DNA of 64,000 nt from Tyzzerella sp. (lineage in GTDB: Bacteria; Bacillota; Clostridia; Lachnospirales; Lachnospiraceae). The notes under the pieces were generated by a model. That model was not told the DNA's origin. It saw only the letters and a program-made list of their open reading frames with translations, and did no database searches. Shown piece by piece: positions 52,254 through 61,155 of this stretch; the first letter of the stretch is position 1; each line of letters opens with the position of its first letter. The position numbers were made by a program, and so were the translations under genes. Location of the stretch: the NCBI GenBank assembly GCA_017410145.1, contig JAFQRJ010000023.1, positions 124,001 through 188,000 on the forward strand, read 5' to 3'.

Positions 52254-53243
52254 TTATCTTTTAAACCATAGACTTATCCCATTCCTAAGTAAGAGAGGCT
52301 TTTTCTTTTTGTAGGAAGCTTTAAGTCTGACTTTATGTAATATATCTCCTTTTACTTTCATCAACAACTTGCTCTCATCACTCTCGTATATATTACTATC
52401 TGTATCCACCAATCTAACTCTAACATCAACTAAACCATCTATATGCCCATTCACGTCAAATTCCATATCCACACAGTCTTGACTATAAAAATCATATAAC
52501 AATGTATATATTTTTCTTGTGTGAGCGGGAATTTCTATCGGTCTATCATATATGTTTTTGATAGGTATACTTGACCAAACGGAACGTTCAACCAAACATT
52601 TTCTGCTTTGGATCGTGATTTTCCCTCCACATATCAATAACGGCCGAGTTGAATCATTAAATATTTCAATATCTATGTGACCATAAGTAGCTGGTTCACC
52701 AATATCATCCTTTGAATGAATTGGTTCTACTACTGTAATCTCATCATGTATCCTAATCTTCATTTCTCCATTTTTCATATACATCTCATCAATATCTGCA
52801 CGTGATGCCTTCTTATTACAGGAACCCTTTCGTATAAAAATGTCTCCTTTTTCGATTCTATGCCCTTTTCCACATGTTTCTTTTATAACATATGGTGGAT
52901 TAGAATTCTTTGAAGAAACCATAATATAACCAATAACTTTACCATCGTCTGTTTTGATCAGTCCTGAATTCACCATCGGAAATGGTTCTATTTTATCCTC
53001 TAAATATGAATCTATATCATCTTGCTTCGCAAACGTATCAGAGTCCATCCCGACAATCTCACGTGTTTCATCATCCACACCAAAAATAATATATTTGTCT
53101 TCTTTATTTACAAGATTTGCAAAAGCTGCTACATCTTTTGCAATATCTGAATGTTTCAGAGATGCATAAAATTCTCTCTTAAAATCCACACAAGCATTTT
53201 CCTTTGCACCTTGTATGTGCCTTAAAATAATCTCTCTATCCAT
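52254..53243 (-). CDS. AlbA_2/Schlafen-type DNA-binding domain protein
   Basis: 329 residues. The N-terminal domain (about 10-150) is AlbA_2-like: CVDFKREFYASLKHSDIAKD then VAAFANL, YIIFGVDDETREIVG, and the later GDIFIRKGSCNKKASR. The remaining part is beta-rich and ends in a basic stretch; I recognise no domain there. AlbA_2 proteins include regulators and defence-associated nucleases of the Schlafen type, but the E/D nuclease residues cannot be assigned by eye. Gene stands alone between the restriction operon and the PHP-ATPase operon. The 200 bases upstream hold nothing I recognise. Confidence 0.72.
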   Translation of the reverse strand: MDREIILRHIQGAKENACVDFKREFYASLKHSDIAKDVAAFANLVNKEDKYIIFGVDDETREIVGMDSDTFAKQDDIDSYLEDKIEPFPMVNSGLIKTDDGKVIGYIMVSSKNSNPPYVIKETCGKGHRIEKGDIFIRKGSCNKKASRADIDEMYMKNGEMKIRIHDEITVVEPIHSKDDIGEPATYGHIDIEIFNDSTRPLLICGGKITIQSRKCLVERSVWSSIPIKNIYDRPIEIPAHTRKIYTLLYDFYSQDCVDMEFDVNGHIDGLVDVRVRLVDTDSNIYESDESKLLMKVKGDILHKVRLKASYKKKKPLLLRNGISLWFKR

Positions 53244-53443
53244 TCTCTCGTTTGTAATCCTAATCTTCCTTTATCTACTTTTAACATACTTCTTTTTTGT
53301 ACAGTATCACTATTTACGTATATCAGCCAGCATTAATCTCCCTTTAGATAATGATAAGTAAACTTCTTCTAATACTTATTCCACATATCTTTAAGAACTG
53401 CGTTTTCTGAAATTGGCACTAAAACGCCACCACATCTATAACC

Positions 53444-53746
53444 TTATTCAGAAATTTCTTTTTCAATTATTTCAGTAACTTCTTTTAATTCACGATTCAA
53501 ATCTTTAATATACTCTTCGCAAACCTCAACATACATTCCTCGGGAATATCCTTCCTGGATCTCCAATTTTATCTTTACGCTACTGTAAATTGCCTCTTTT
53601 AAAATTTGTGTAAACAACTTTTTTAAAGCATTCTGACACTCTGAACTATTCAGATTGACATCTAAGTGCTCTTCTTCAATTTCAAAACGTAAAATATCTG
53701 CCTCATCTTGCTCTAGCAATGTTGATTTAATTATTTCTTGATTCAT
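53444..53746 (-). CDS. Small acidic protein, end of PHP-ATPase operon
   Basis: 100 residues, helical and acidic, with a long C-terminal amphipathic helix (YIKDLNRELKEVTEIIEKEI). No family recognised. ATG at 53746 follows GAAGGGA and overlaps the PHP-ATPase end by 20 bases, so it is translationally coupled and probably a partner of that protein. A chaperone- or antitoxin-like accessory role is possible but unproven. Confidence 0.62.
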   Translation of the reverse strand: MNQEIIKSTLLEQDEADILRFEIEEEHLDVNLNSSECQNALKKLFTQILKEAIYSSVKIKLEIQEGYSRGMYVEVCEEYIKDLNRELKEVTEIIEKEISE

Positions 53747-55850
53747 AAATATCCCTTCTTTCATAAAATGCATCATAGCCACCCTCTAAAGAATGTATAC
53801 TCTCCTCAGTCCAACTTTTTACATCCTCTGGATTATCACTACAGACCAATTGATCATCAAACGGATTCCCACTATAAGTTTTATATTCACCATTTTCATG
53901 AGTGCGATAAATAGACATATATGGAAGTGTTCGCACTGCAATATTTGCATTGTGTGTTGCCACAACAACAAATTTTCTCTGCTTTGCTAAATTACATATT
54001 AAAGGTCTAATATCAGTATCTATATAAGAGTTACCCATTCCTAGTTCAGGTTCATCTAAAAAATATGCGTCTGCATCTTCATGCAAAACTTGTTCTAGTA
54101 AAAGTATTCCTTTTTCACCATTAGAAGGCGAATACTTAACACCATCCGAAGTAATAATCTGCTTAGACCTACCTATAAAAGGTTTTAAAGAAGATATGTT
54201 ATTTTCTTCACATAATGTAACCAGATTATCAACATATGTCGCGATATCAAGATTAAAAACATGCTGCTTTATAAATTCCAACAACCTGACAACTTCCCTG
54301 AGAGCATTTATGCTATAGCCCGGATAATTTTTTCTTCTCTCATCAGGACACAACATTCGATACTTGCAATTAATAAAAATATCTCCTTTCCCTTCTAACG
54401 ACCCTAAACGAATACGCTCATTATATTCAGGTGAATTAATGCCGTCTAGTATTCTACTGACACTTCTAAATAATTCAATCCTATTTAAAGTAAACTCTTT
54501 TAATCCTGCTGTTGACGGTCTAGAAACCGTATCCGAAATCCTATCTGCAAGAGTTTTTATCTTATCAATAGTCCAATTCGTCAATTCTGACGAGTATTTG
54601 TCAATCAAATCTTCTTTACGCTTTTCGATAATTGAACTATGTAAACTAATAAGCAACTCTTCTAAAAGCAGTATTTGTTCTTCAGACAAATATTCGTTCC
54701 ACTCTATTTTATCAAGTTGAGTTGATGCCTGAATAAAGCTTTTTGTATCTTCTTCATGGATATCAAAACTATCTGGTTTCCTATAAAAATCATGAACAGC
54801 CTCTGTTATTTTCATTCGATTTTTATTATTACTATTCCCTCTCGTTTGATGCCAATCGATATACTGTAAAAAAAGTGTAGGATTCTTATCATTCCACTGT
54901 CCTATTGCGTTAAATTCATCCTCACAAGAATCTATACCCATTTTCTCCATCGGTTCTTCCATATCTTGTATGTTTAATAAGCAAGAAAAATCTTCACTTC
55001 TATCTGAAGCAATATATTTCTTGCAGTTTTTCCCAGAACTCAGCATTTCTGCATACATAGATTTTAGTATTTCTGTTTTACCAGTTCCTTTTTGCCCAAA
55101 AATAATATTTACATCCGGATAAATCCGAAACGTCAATTCTACAGTTGGATGTGGTTTTCCAATTACAGTTACAGGATTTTTCTTACTTAATAATGTTTCG
55201 ACAACAGTTCTATCACGCTTTGCAAGAAGTAGAAATTCCGAAAAACTACCCACTGGTAATCTTAATTCTGCAAATGTACTAGTTTCATATTCGGTCCAAT
55301 CCTGTACATCACTTCCAATCATTACACTCATTTCTTTATTGGCAAGTACACCTAATGTACGATGATTTCTAGGCTCAATAAAAACTCTCGCAGGGTCTTT
55401 CACCAAACTGTATAGTTCTTCTTTATCCGCTTCTGATATTGCTGGTTTTTTATCATGAAAATGCGGGATATATATTACATCAATATTTTCAAATGTACTA
55501 CATACATTTTTTAATTCTAATAAACAAGTGTCTGGAGTTGTACCCGAAAATAATTTTTCACAACAATCATAAAAAGTCATAGCTTCATCTGGCTTAGATA
55601 CAACAATTAAATGATACTTGCTCTCGCCATCAATATCAATTTCAACTCCTGGCCAAACTTGACAAATACCTGTAACAACTCCTTGTAATTCCATATATTG
55701 TTCATAATCAAACAGATTGTGATTTGTGATTGCAACAATCTTCACATCCGCTAATTCGATTTTTTCTTTAAATTGCTCTGGTGTAACATTTCTGCCTTTC
55801 CCATCACCTTGTTTTGTTTTTCGTGTATGACAATGTAAATCAATTTTCAT
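53727..55850 (-). CDS. PHP-domain phosphoesterase fused to an SMC/ABC-type ATPase
   Basis: 707 residues. Residues 1 to about 215 are a PHP domain with metal ligands in KIDLHCHTRKT (HCH), ITNHNLFD and IPHFHDKK. From about 240 an ABC-like ATPase: Walker A IIFGQKGTGKTE, a long helical insert (about 330-560), signature-like SPSNGEKGILLLE, Walker B ADAYFLDEPELGMG, and the H-loop VVATHNAN. This is the PHP-AAA arrangement of the TrlF type, found in anti-phage and RNA-repair contexts. Expected activity: ATP-gated nuclease or phosphatase. Second last gene of a four-gene operon. Confidence 0.8.
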   Translation of the reverse strand: MKIDLHCHTRKTKQGDGKGRNVTPEQFKEKIELADVKIVAITNHNLFDYEQYMELQGVVTGICQVWPGVEIDIDGESKYHLIVVSKPDEAMTFYDCCEKLFSGTTPDTCLLELKNVCSTFENIDVIYIPHFHDKKPAISEADKEELYSLVKDPARVFIEPRNHRTLGVLANKEMSVMIGSDVQDWTEYETSTFAELRLPVGSFSEFLLLAKRDRTVVETLLSKKNPVTVIGKPHPTVELTFRIYPDVNIIFGQKGTGKTEILKSMYAEMLSSGKNCKKYIASDRSEDFSCLLNIQDMEEPMEKMGIDSCEDEFNAIGQWNDKNPTLFLQYIDWHQTRGNSNNKNRMKITEAVHDFYRKPDSFDIHEEDTKSFIQASTQLDKIEWNEYLSEEQILLLEELLISLHSSIIEKRKEDLIDKYSSELTNWTIDKIKTLADRISDTVSRPSTAGLKEFTLNRIELFRSVSRILDGINSPEYNERIRLGSLEGKGDIFINCKYRMLCPDERRKNYPGYSINALREVVRLLEFIKQHVFNLDIATYVDNLVTLCEENNISSLKPFIGRSKQIITSDGVKYSPSNGEKGILLLEQVLHEDADAYFLDEPELGMGNSYIDTDIRPLICNLAKQRKFVVVATHNANIAVRTLPYMSIYRTHENGEYKTYSGNPFDDQLVCSDNPEDVKSWTEESIHSLEGGYDAFYERRDIYESRNN

Positions 55851-55883
55851 TATTTATCCTTTCTTCAACTTCACAATCTCAAC

Positions 55884-56678
55884 CTATATATACAACTGCA
55901 CAAATTGTGCAACTGCAGTAACAGCTGCCACAAATTCAGCGGTTCCCTTAATTCCTTGGAGTGTTGTAAGTGCCATTCTTATAATGCCTTTCTTTGGCTT
56001 TTCTTCTTTTATTGTTTCCATAACCTCTATGCAATCTTTTACAATTTGCTGGTTCTCCTCACAAATGCCACTCAAAGTGTCCTGCAAATCTTTAATCAAT
56101 TTATCAAACTCTTGTATAGGATTATTGCTCTGAGTTGAAGTAATTGTACTTCCATCTGTTGCAACATTAAATTGTGTGTTTTCCAAATTGCTGTCCTTAA
56201 TATTAAATTGTATAGTTGTTTTTTCATCTACTCCCATTTCAATTCCTATCTTTGCCAAATAATTTTCTATATGTGATATAAGGATTCGCAAAAACTTGTC
56301 CCCAAAACATTTTACTTTTTCTTGGCAGTTTTTGGATGAAGAATATCCATAATAAACCAAACTTCTTCCACCATAATTATTAAATGCCAAATATTTTGTC
56401 ACAGCAAAAATATTGGCCACTTCGCCTTCATCAGAATCACCTAGCGAAAATATCAAATTTCCGTATGATGATGCCACTTCTCTAACTTCTTCTTCAACAT
56501 TATAATCTGGTTGACCACACGATTTAATAAAATTATCAATCAAAGGTTTATTTTCCAAAAAATTAATAAATCGTTTTAGTTCAGAATCATAAATTGCATA
56601 ATCTGCTCTTAATACTCTACTAGACGCCGTCATAAACTCTTTCATAAGAATTTTTAATTCTACTTTAGTTATTTCCAT
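55884..56678 (-). CDS. Hypothetical protein with C-terminal hydrophobic segment
   Basis: 264 residues. The N-terminal 160 residues are mixed helical with no recognised family. A Ser/Thr/Asn/Gln-rich beta segment follows (QFNIKDSNLENTQFNVATDG then STITSTQSNN), a pattern common just before effector or membrane regions in defence proteins. A helical pair leads to a C-terminal hydrophobic stretch (GTAEFVAAVTAVAQFVQLYI). It could be a membrane-associated sensor or effector. ATG at 56678 is 8 bases after GGAGG, inside the end of the zinc-ribbon gene. 33 bases before the PHP-ATPase gene. Confidence 0.62.
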   Translation of the reverse strand: MEITKVELKILMKEFMTASSRVLRADYAIYDSELKRFINFLENKPLIDNFIKSCGQPDYNVEEEVREVASSYGNLIFSLGDSDEGEVANIFAVTKYLAFNNYGGRSLVYYGYSSSKNCQEKVKCFGDKFLRILISHIENYLAKIGIEMGVDEKTTIQFNIKDSNLENTQFNVATDGSTITSTQSNNPIQEFDKLIKDLQDTLSGICEENQQIVKDCIEVMETIKEEKPKKGIIRMALTTLQGIKGTAEFVAAVTAVAQFVQLYI

Positions 56679-57120
56679 CTTGTTTACCTCCGCAGAAAGG
56701 GCAATAGCTTCCACTGTATTTCAAAATATAACGTATTTTAGCTGTTCTATTACAACAAGGAAACTCGCTAATTTCCATATCGTCAATTGTCGCCCTAATT
56801 GGATTCTCCTCTTTTTTCTTAGTTTTATTAACCTTAAATTGTATCACTGAATTTTTATTCTTTTTGCTTATCTTTTTAAAGGCATTATCAATCATATCCA
56901 TAGCATAATTTTCTGCCATAGCAAGCCCTAACTCCACAACATCTGATGTTAAATAACTATCACTTGTCAGTCCGCATTGAGGACAATAAATTTCTTTTAT
57001 TTCATCTGCATAAAAATCTTCTGGTTTTATTTTAAAATATTCACCACATTTAGGACAGCAAAATAGCACATAACCTTCATCATCTGCGGGTATGTCCACT
57101 GAAAAAACAATATCACTCAT
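56665..57120 (-). CDS. Zinc-ribbon protein, first gene of PHP-ATPase operon
   Basis: 151 residues with three zinc-binding segments: FCCPKCGEYF near 22-30, IYCPQCGL near 45, then a long basic helix rich in Lys, and finally EFPCCNRTAKI with SYCPFCGG at the end. The N- and C-terminal CxxC pairs could each form a ribbon. No family recognised. ATG at 57120 is eight bases after AGGAGG; a TTG six bases upstream is possible. A 3' overlap of 14 bases with the next gene suggests coupling. RNA copy B lies 51 bases upstream. Confidence 0.65.
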   Translation of the reverse strand: MSDIVFSVDIPADDEGYVLFCCPKCGEYFKIKPEDFYADEIKEIYCPQCGLTSDSYLTSDVVELGLAMAENYAMDMIDNAFKKISKKNKNSVIQFKVNKTKKKEENPIRATIDDMEISEFPCCNRTAKIRYILKYSGSYCPFCGGKQDGNN

Positions 57121-57170
57121 TACCAAAACCTCCTTAACAATTCATTCCAAGAGACCGAAACATCTATTAT

Positions 57171-57231
57171 AAAAAGATAGGGCAAACCAAGAGCCCTTTC
57201 GCGCCCTTAATCGCCCTACATTGATAACCTC
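57171..57231 (-). ncRNA. Small structured RNA, copy B, upstream of the PHP-ATPase operon
   Basis: Minus strand: GAGGTTATCAATG (57231-57219), identical in copy A; outer 5' arm TAGGGC (57218-57213); GATT; inner AAGGGC/GCTCTT stem closed over a GAAA tetraloop (57208-57189); TTGGTTT (57190-57184), identical in copy A; outer 3' arm GCCCTA (57183-57178); then TCTTTTT. Three of six outer base pairs differ from copy A with pairing kept. It starts six bases after a TAAAAT box. It also lies downstream of the VWA gene, so a terminator role for that gene is not excluded. Confidence 0.65.
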
Positions 57232-57237
57232 ATATTC

Positions 57238-57269
57238 ATTTTAGCATTCTAACCAACAAAAGTCGACAA
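57238..57269 (-). promoter_or_regulatory. Promoter-like region of RNA copy B
   Basis: Minus-strand TAAAAT (57243-57238) and TTGTCG (57269-57264), 20 bases apart, matching the layout at copy A (TATGAT and ATGTCG). Confidence 0.5.
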
Positions 57270-57312
57270 ATATTTACTCTTTTTAGTTTTCGCTACACCA
57301 CGCCATTTTTCA

Positions 57313-57335
57313 TTTTGTCCTAAACTTGTCCTAAA
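57313..57335. repeat. 23-bp repeat, left copy (two TTGTCCTAAA decamers)
   Basis: Two direct TTGTCCTAAA decamers, the second starting 11 bases after the first. The whole 23-bp unit differs from the copy at 62986-63008 by one base. It lies in the 320-base gap between the VWA gene and the zinc-ribbon operon, which otherwise holds RNA copy B and no gene I can see. Confidence 0.6.
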
Positions 57336-57441
57336 CTCACCTGCCAAAACCCCTAAACCTCTTTAAAACACCGGATTTATTCTCTATTTTTCCCCGCTGC
57401 CGTGACAAACAACATTAAACTCATAAACTACAATTCTCCCC

Positions 57442-58104
57442 CTATTTCTCTTTCCTACCTCTCTCCTTCCAATCCTTATCAATCTCCTTACTCCACTCTG
57501 CCTGCAACGGTTTGCTTGCACGCACATTACACACAGCTTCAGCCACAGTTTCATATACAATCCTTGTCCCCTTTTGATCCGCATTGTAATTTACTGCACG
57601 GTCAGCATTGATTCCATATCTCGCCGCAGTTTCCACGGCATCAATATTTGCTCCAATAAACAAGAACTCCCATCCGCATTTCTCCTTTTGATACTCAATC
57701 ATCTTTTTCACCTGTTCACTGCTATAGCGATGACTCGCATTCTCCATTCCATCTGTCATAATAACAAACATTGTATGTGCCGGTACATCTTCATTCCTGA
57801 TGTACTTGTGAATATTTCCAATGTGGTGAATTGCTCCCCCAATCGCATCCATAAGAGCCGTACATCCTCGAACAAAGTACTGCTCTTCGGTCATTTTCTG
57901 TATTTCCTCAAGTTTTACCCTGTCATAGAGTACTTCACTCACATCATCAAAAAGAATCGTCGACACATAACAAGGGGCATTCTGCCTTTTCTGCTTTTCA
58001 ATCATGGAATTAAATCCACCTACAGTGTCGCTCTCCAATCCTGACATAGAGCCGCTTCGATCCAAAATAAATACCAATTCTGTAATGTTGTTGTTTTTCT
58101 TCAT
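57442..58104 (-). CDS. VWA-domain protein
   Basis: 220 residues forming one von Willebrand factor A domain. MIDAS motif FILDRSGSMSGLESDTVGGF (DxSxS at 15-19), the conserved Thr in GCTALMDAIGG, and MTDGMEN for the third metal position. No signal or membrane segment, so it is cytoplasmic. Such small VWA proteins occur with TerY/TerD-type or MoxR-type partners; none is next to it. The macro-domain gene 80 bases upstream in the same orientation may be cotranscribed. Function unknown. Confidence 0.85.
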   Translation of the reverse strand: MKKNNNITELVFILDRSGSMSGLESDTVGGFNSMIEKQKRQNAPCYVSTILFDDVSEVLYDRVKLEEIQKMTEEQYFVRGCTALMDAIGGAIHHIGNIHKYIRNEDVPAHTMFVIMTDGMENASHRYSSEQVKKMIEYQKEKCGWEFLFIGANIDAVETAARYGINADRAVNYNADQKGTRIVYETVAEAVCNVRASKPLQAEWSKEIDKDWKERGRKEK

Positions 58105-58184
58105 AATAAAAACCTCTCTTTCAATTGATGTTTTTATCTTACATCTAAAAAAGAGAGGTTTGGTCGCATGTCAAACGACAAATT

Positions 58185-59180
58185 CTAAGCACCTAATAAA
58201 CTTTGGTCAAATGCAAACAGTGCTTCATTGATTTCGTATATATTATAATTTCCTCGATTGATAAAATATTCAATAATAATATCAAACTTATTACTGTTGG
58301 AAAGCGCAAACCCGGCTTTTCGAAGCATATCTTCTGTTTCTTCCAAACTCAGTTCTAACGCAATTGCAAATGCAATCGATGTCGGTTTGCTCGGTTTGTA
58401 TTGTGGATTACTTCGAATCTTAGAAAACAATTTCCGGTCGATATTTGCTTTTTTATAGCACTCTGCATCGGTCATTCCTTTTTCATCAATCTTGCGAAGC
58501 AACATCTCCGAAAAGCTTTCATCGATATGCATTAGCTTATGTTCTAAATCTTCCTCTGGCATCAGACATTTGCTTTCGCAAACATCATACCGCAAGAGTG
58601 GGGGCATTGACATTTGCATCCGCATGCTCTCGCATCGATAATCTGTATGTGCATCTACATAGTTATCACCTATATATTCTTCTATTTCTGCAAATATCTT
58701 TTCACTAATCTGATAAGCCGCTTTATCAAAGATGACCAGATAGACTTGCATTTCATTTACGAACAAGAAATCGCGAATCACATCCATAGCCACTTTTAAC
58801 GCCTGATCCTTTGGATATCCATATATTCCAGATGAAATTAATGGAAATGCAATACTCTCACATTCCTGTGTCTTTGCAAGTTCTAACGAGGTACGATAGC
58901 ATGACTCAAGTAGTTCTTTTTCATGAAAATGTCCTCCTTGCCAGATAGGTCCTACCGCATGGATAACATATTTGCATGGCAAACGACACGCTCCTGTGAT
59001 CTTAGCATCTCCGATTTCACATCCGCCAAGCGTTCTACATTCCTGAAGCAGCTTTGGTCCTGCTGCCGCATGGATAGCACCATCTACGCCACCCCCGCCA
59101 AGAAGCGATGGATTGGCTGCATTTACAATGGCATCTACTTTCATTTTTGTAATATCATTTCTTACAATGTGTAATGGCAT
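58185..59180 (-). CDS. Macro-domain (ADP-ribose hydrolase-like) protein with C-terminal helical domain
   Basis: 331 residues. The macro domain (about 1-170) is of the YmdB/MacroD type: [35 protein letters not shown] and [17 protein letters not shown]. It should hydrolyse O-acetyl-ADP-ribose or remove mono-ADP-ribose from proteins. From about 215 a helical HTH-like domain follows ([20 protein letters not shown] then [30 protein letters not shown]). I have seen similar tails on regulatory proteins of Firmicutes. Neighbour of the VWA gene. A second, DarG-type macro protein lies in the same island. Confidence 0.84.
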   Translation of the reverse strand: MPLHIVRNDITKMKVDAIVNAANPSLLGGGGVDGAIHAAAGPKLLQECRTLGGCEIGDAKITGACRLPCKYVIHAVGPIWQGGHFHEKELLESCYRTSLELAKTQECESIAFPLISSGIYGYPKDQALKVAMDVIRDFLFVNEMQVYLVIFDKAAYQISEKIFAEIEEYIGDNYVDAHTDYRCESMRMQMSMPPLLRYDVCESKCLMPEEDLEHKLMHIDESFSEMLLRKIDEKGMTDAECYKKANIDRKLFSKIRSNPQYKPSKPTSIAFAIALELSLEETEDMLRKAGFALSNSNKFDIIIEYFINRGNYNIYEINEALFAFDQSLLGA

Positions 59181-59267
59181 ATATTTTCTCCAATGCTCTT
59201 TGTTGTTTGATTATTATATACTATAACCTTATTTCAATATTTTGTCGATGATATATCAGAAATTCTC

Positions 59268-60023
59268 CTAGGAAATCCGAATAATCTGTTTATACAAAAG
59301 TATCTCATTTGCATTCACGTTCCTATTCTCATGATAATGCCCAAAGAACCATTTCTTGAATGTTGTCTTCTGCCTTATTTCTTCAAGATACATAGTTAAA
59401 GCATCTGTCTCATATGCCCCATGACTTATGAGCGCAACTGTACTTGAAGCAGCACAATGTGACACAATAAAATCTACTGTATAACCGTTTTCTTCCAGAT
59501 TTCTTCTACCCTCATTCATTTCTTCTTGCGATGGCATTTCTCTCTCCCACCAAGTCAAATGATTAATTCGATACGGTTCATATCCGTGGTCAAGTCTTTT
59601 CTTTTTCGCTCTGAAATTAGGGTCATCAAGTTCCAAAATACCACCACTAATATCATGACTTCTTGCTCCACCAAATGTAAAAATCTTCTTTCCGTCAATT
59701 TCAAACACCTGGCCACGCATCAAATGAATCACAGATTCTCGAATCTTGTGTACTTTTCCACCATGCCATTCTTCTATCGGATATTCATAAAGCCTGTCAA
59801 AATTCTCATGATTTCCATCTACAAATAATGTTGTATACGGCTTTGCTTCCAGCCAATCTAGCCACCATTTTTCTCTGGAACTTTCTTTATCTTTGTCCCA
59901 TATACCTCCAAAGTCACCACAAATAATAACATAGTCGTCTTTTGTCATGTCATTCTGTTCTGGAAATATATCTGTATCAAATCGCCTAAAGTCGGCATGA
60001 CAGTCGCCTGTTATATAAATCAT
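59268..60023 (-). CDS. Calcineurin-like metallophosphoesterase
   Basis: 251 residues with all five metallophosphoesterase motifs: ITGDCHADF, ICGDFGG, VDGNHENF, IVSHCAAS and FGHYHENR. The dimetal active site is therefore complete. No signal peptide. Substrate unknown. It is last of a four-gene unit (107 aa, 190 aa, phosphoesterase, phosphoesterase), 45 bases after the other phosphoesterase. Confidence 0.86.
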   Translation of the reverse strand: MIYITGDCHADFRRFDTDIFPEQNDMTKDDYVIICGDFGGIWDKDKESSREKWWLDWLEAKPYTTLFVDGNHENFDRLYEYPIEEWHGGKVHKIRESVIHLMRGQVFEIDGKKIFTFGGARSHDISGGILELDDPNFRAKKKRLDHGYEPYRINHLTWWEREMPSQEEMNEGRRNLEENGYTVDFIVSHCAASSTVALISHGAYETDALTMYLEEIRQKTTFKKWFFGHYHENRNVNANEILLYKQIIRIS

Positions 60024-60068
60024 TTCCTTTCACCCTTTTCTCAAAAATATTGTAGTCAGTTGCAACAT

Positions 60069-60581
60069 TTAAATTTCAAAAAACTTCTTTATCTGTTCAA
60101 TAGACACCGGATAAAACTCATTTGCATCTACTCCTACATCATATCGCAATGTTCCATCACTTTTCTGTTGCAAATTATAATCTTGCTTACTATGAATGTG
60201 CCCATGTAGGTGTAGTGAGCCGTAATGAGATTTCGGCCACGACATCATTGGATAATGCATCAACGAAACATTGACGCCATGTATCGCTATCTCCAGAAAA
60301 TCATAAATTCCTTCAAACAATGTGGCATCATATTTCTTATCATGGTTGCCCTTACACAAAATCTTTCTGCCATTCATTTTATGAATCAACTGATTAACTT
60401 CCGATACAGGCATTCTATGCGAAATATCACCAAGAATATATACTGTGTCATTTTTCTTTACGCAGGAATTGAAATTTTGAATCAGACTTTCATTCATTTC
60501 TTCTACATTTTCAAACGGTCTTTCACACATACTGATTGCTGCTCTATGTCCCAAATGCAAATCACTCGTAAACCAAATCAT
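60069..60581 (-). CDS. Small metallophosphoesterase (YfcE-like)
   Basis: 170 residues with compact phosphoesterase motifs: FTSDLHLGHRA, ILGDISHR, CKGNHDKKY, LMHYPM and LHGHIHSK. Length and motif spacing fit the small phage- and bacterial-encoded type that cleaves phosphodiesters or nucleoside phosphates. ATG at 60581 follows AAGGTG; an upstream GTG is an alternative. Starts one base after the preceding gene's stop, so it is coupled to that gene. Confidence 0.86.
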   Translation of the reverse strand: MIWFTSDLHLGHRAAISMCERPFENVEEMNESLIQNFNSCVKKNDTVYILGDISHRMPVSEVNQLIHKMNGRKILCKGNHDKKYDATLFEGIYDFLEIAIHGVNVSLMHYPMMSWPKSHYGSLHLHGHIHSKQDYNLQQKSDGTLRYDVGVDANEFYPVSIEQIKKFFEI

Positions 60582-60582
60582 T

Positions 60583-61155
60583 TTATTCACCTTTTTTTGA
60601 GGAGAGTCCCTTCACCTCTTCGCTATGCATTCTCATAATTGCCCTCAACATAAAAAATGCACTTTGACAGTATAACGTCTCATCATCAAAGTTATCTACC
60701 AGCACCTCGTACACAACATAAATAGCATTCTTTAACCCCGGATTCGATATCAGCATTGCATAAGCTCCACCAACACGCCTAACCTTATCAATCTCACTTA
60801 TAATTTTAGCTATATATTGAGAACACAAGATGTCCCATGTATATAGTTGCTGCATAAATTCATCTTCACAATTTTTTTCGATATCTGCGACTTTTTTTCT
60901 AAACTCTTTCTCATCCATTCCACCATTATTAATCACTCTCATTTCTTCCAACAAATCAATCGTCAATTTAATCGACCGTTCTAATTCTGCATCAGACATA
61001 TATGTAATAAATCTAATGTTTTGCAATTGCACCTCATATTTATAAAAATATTCTTCCATCACCTCTTTACGGCACTGTTCTACAATAGCCGTTTGTAAAC
61101 TATTCTCAATTCTACTTCGTAGTTCATCATCTGATTTTTCAAATTGTTTATTCAT
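60583..61155 (-). CDS. Hypothetical helical protein
   Basis: 190 residues from ATG 61155 (GGTGGATATT upstream). Highly helical and charged, with a Cys-containing middle and RVGGAYAMLISNPGLKNAIY as the only Gly-rich part. No family recognised. Its start overlaps the end of the 107-residue gene by 8 bases and its stop lies 2 bases before the small phosphoesterase, so all are one transcript. Confidence 0.6.
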   Translation of the reverse strand: MNKQFEKSDDELRSRIENSLQTAIVEQCRKEVMEEYFYKYEVQLQNIRFITYMSDAELERSIKLTIDLLEEMRVINNGGMDEKEFRKKVADIEKNCEDEFMQQLYTWDILCSQYIAKIISEIDKVRRVGGAYAMLISNPGLKNAIYVVYEVLVDNFDDETLYCQSAFFMLRAIMRMHSEEVKGLSSKKGE

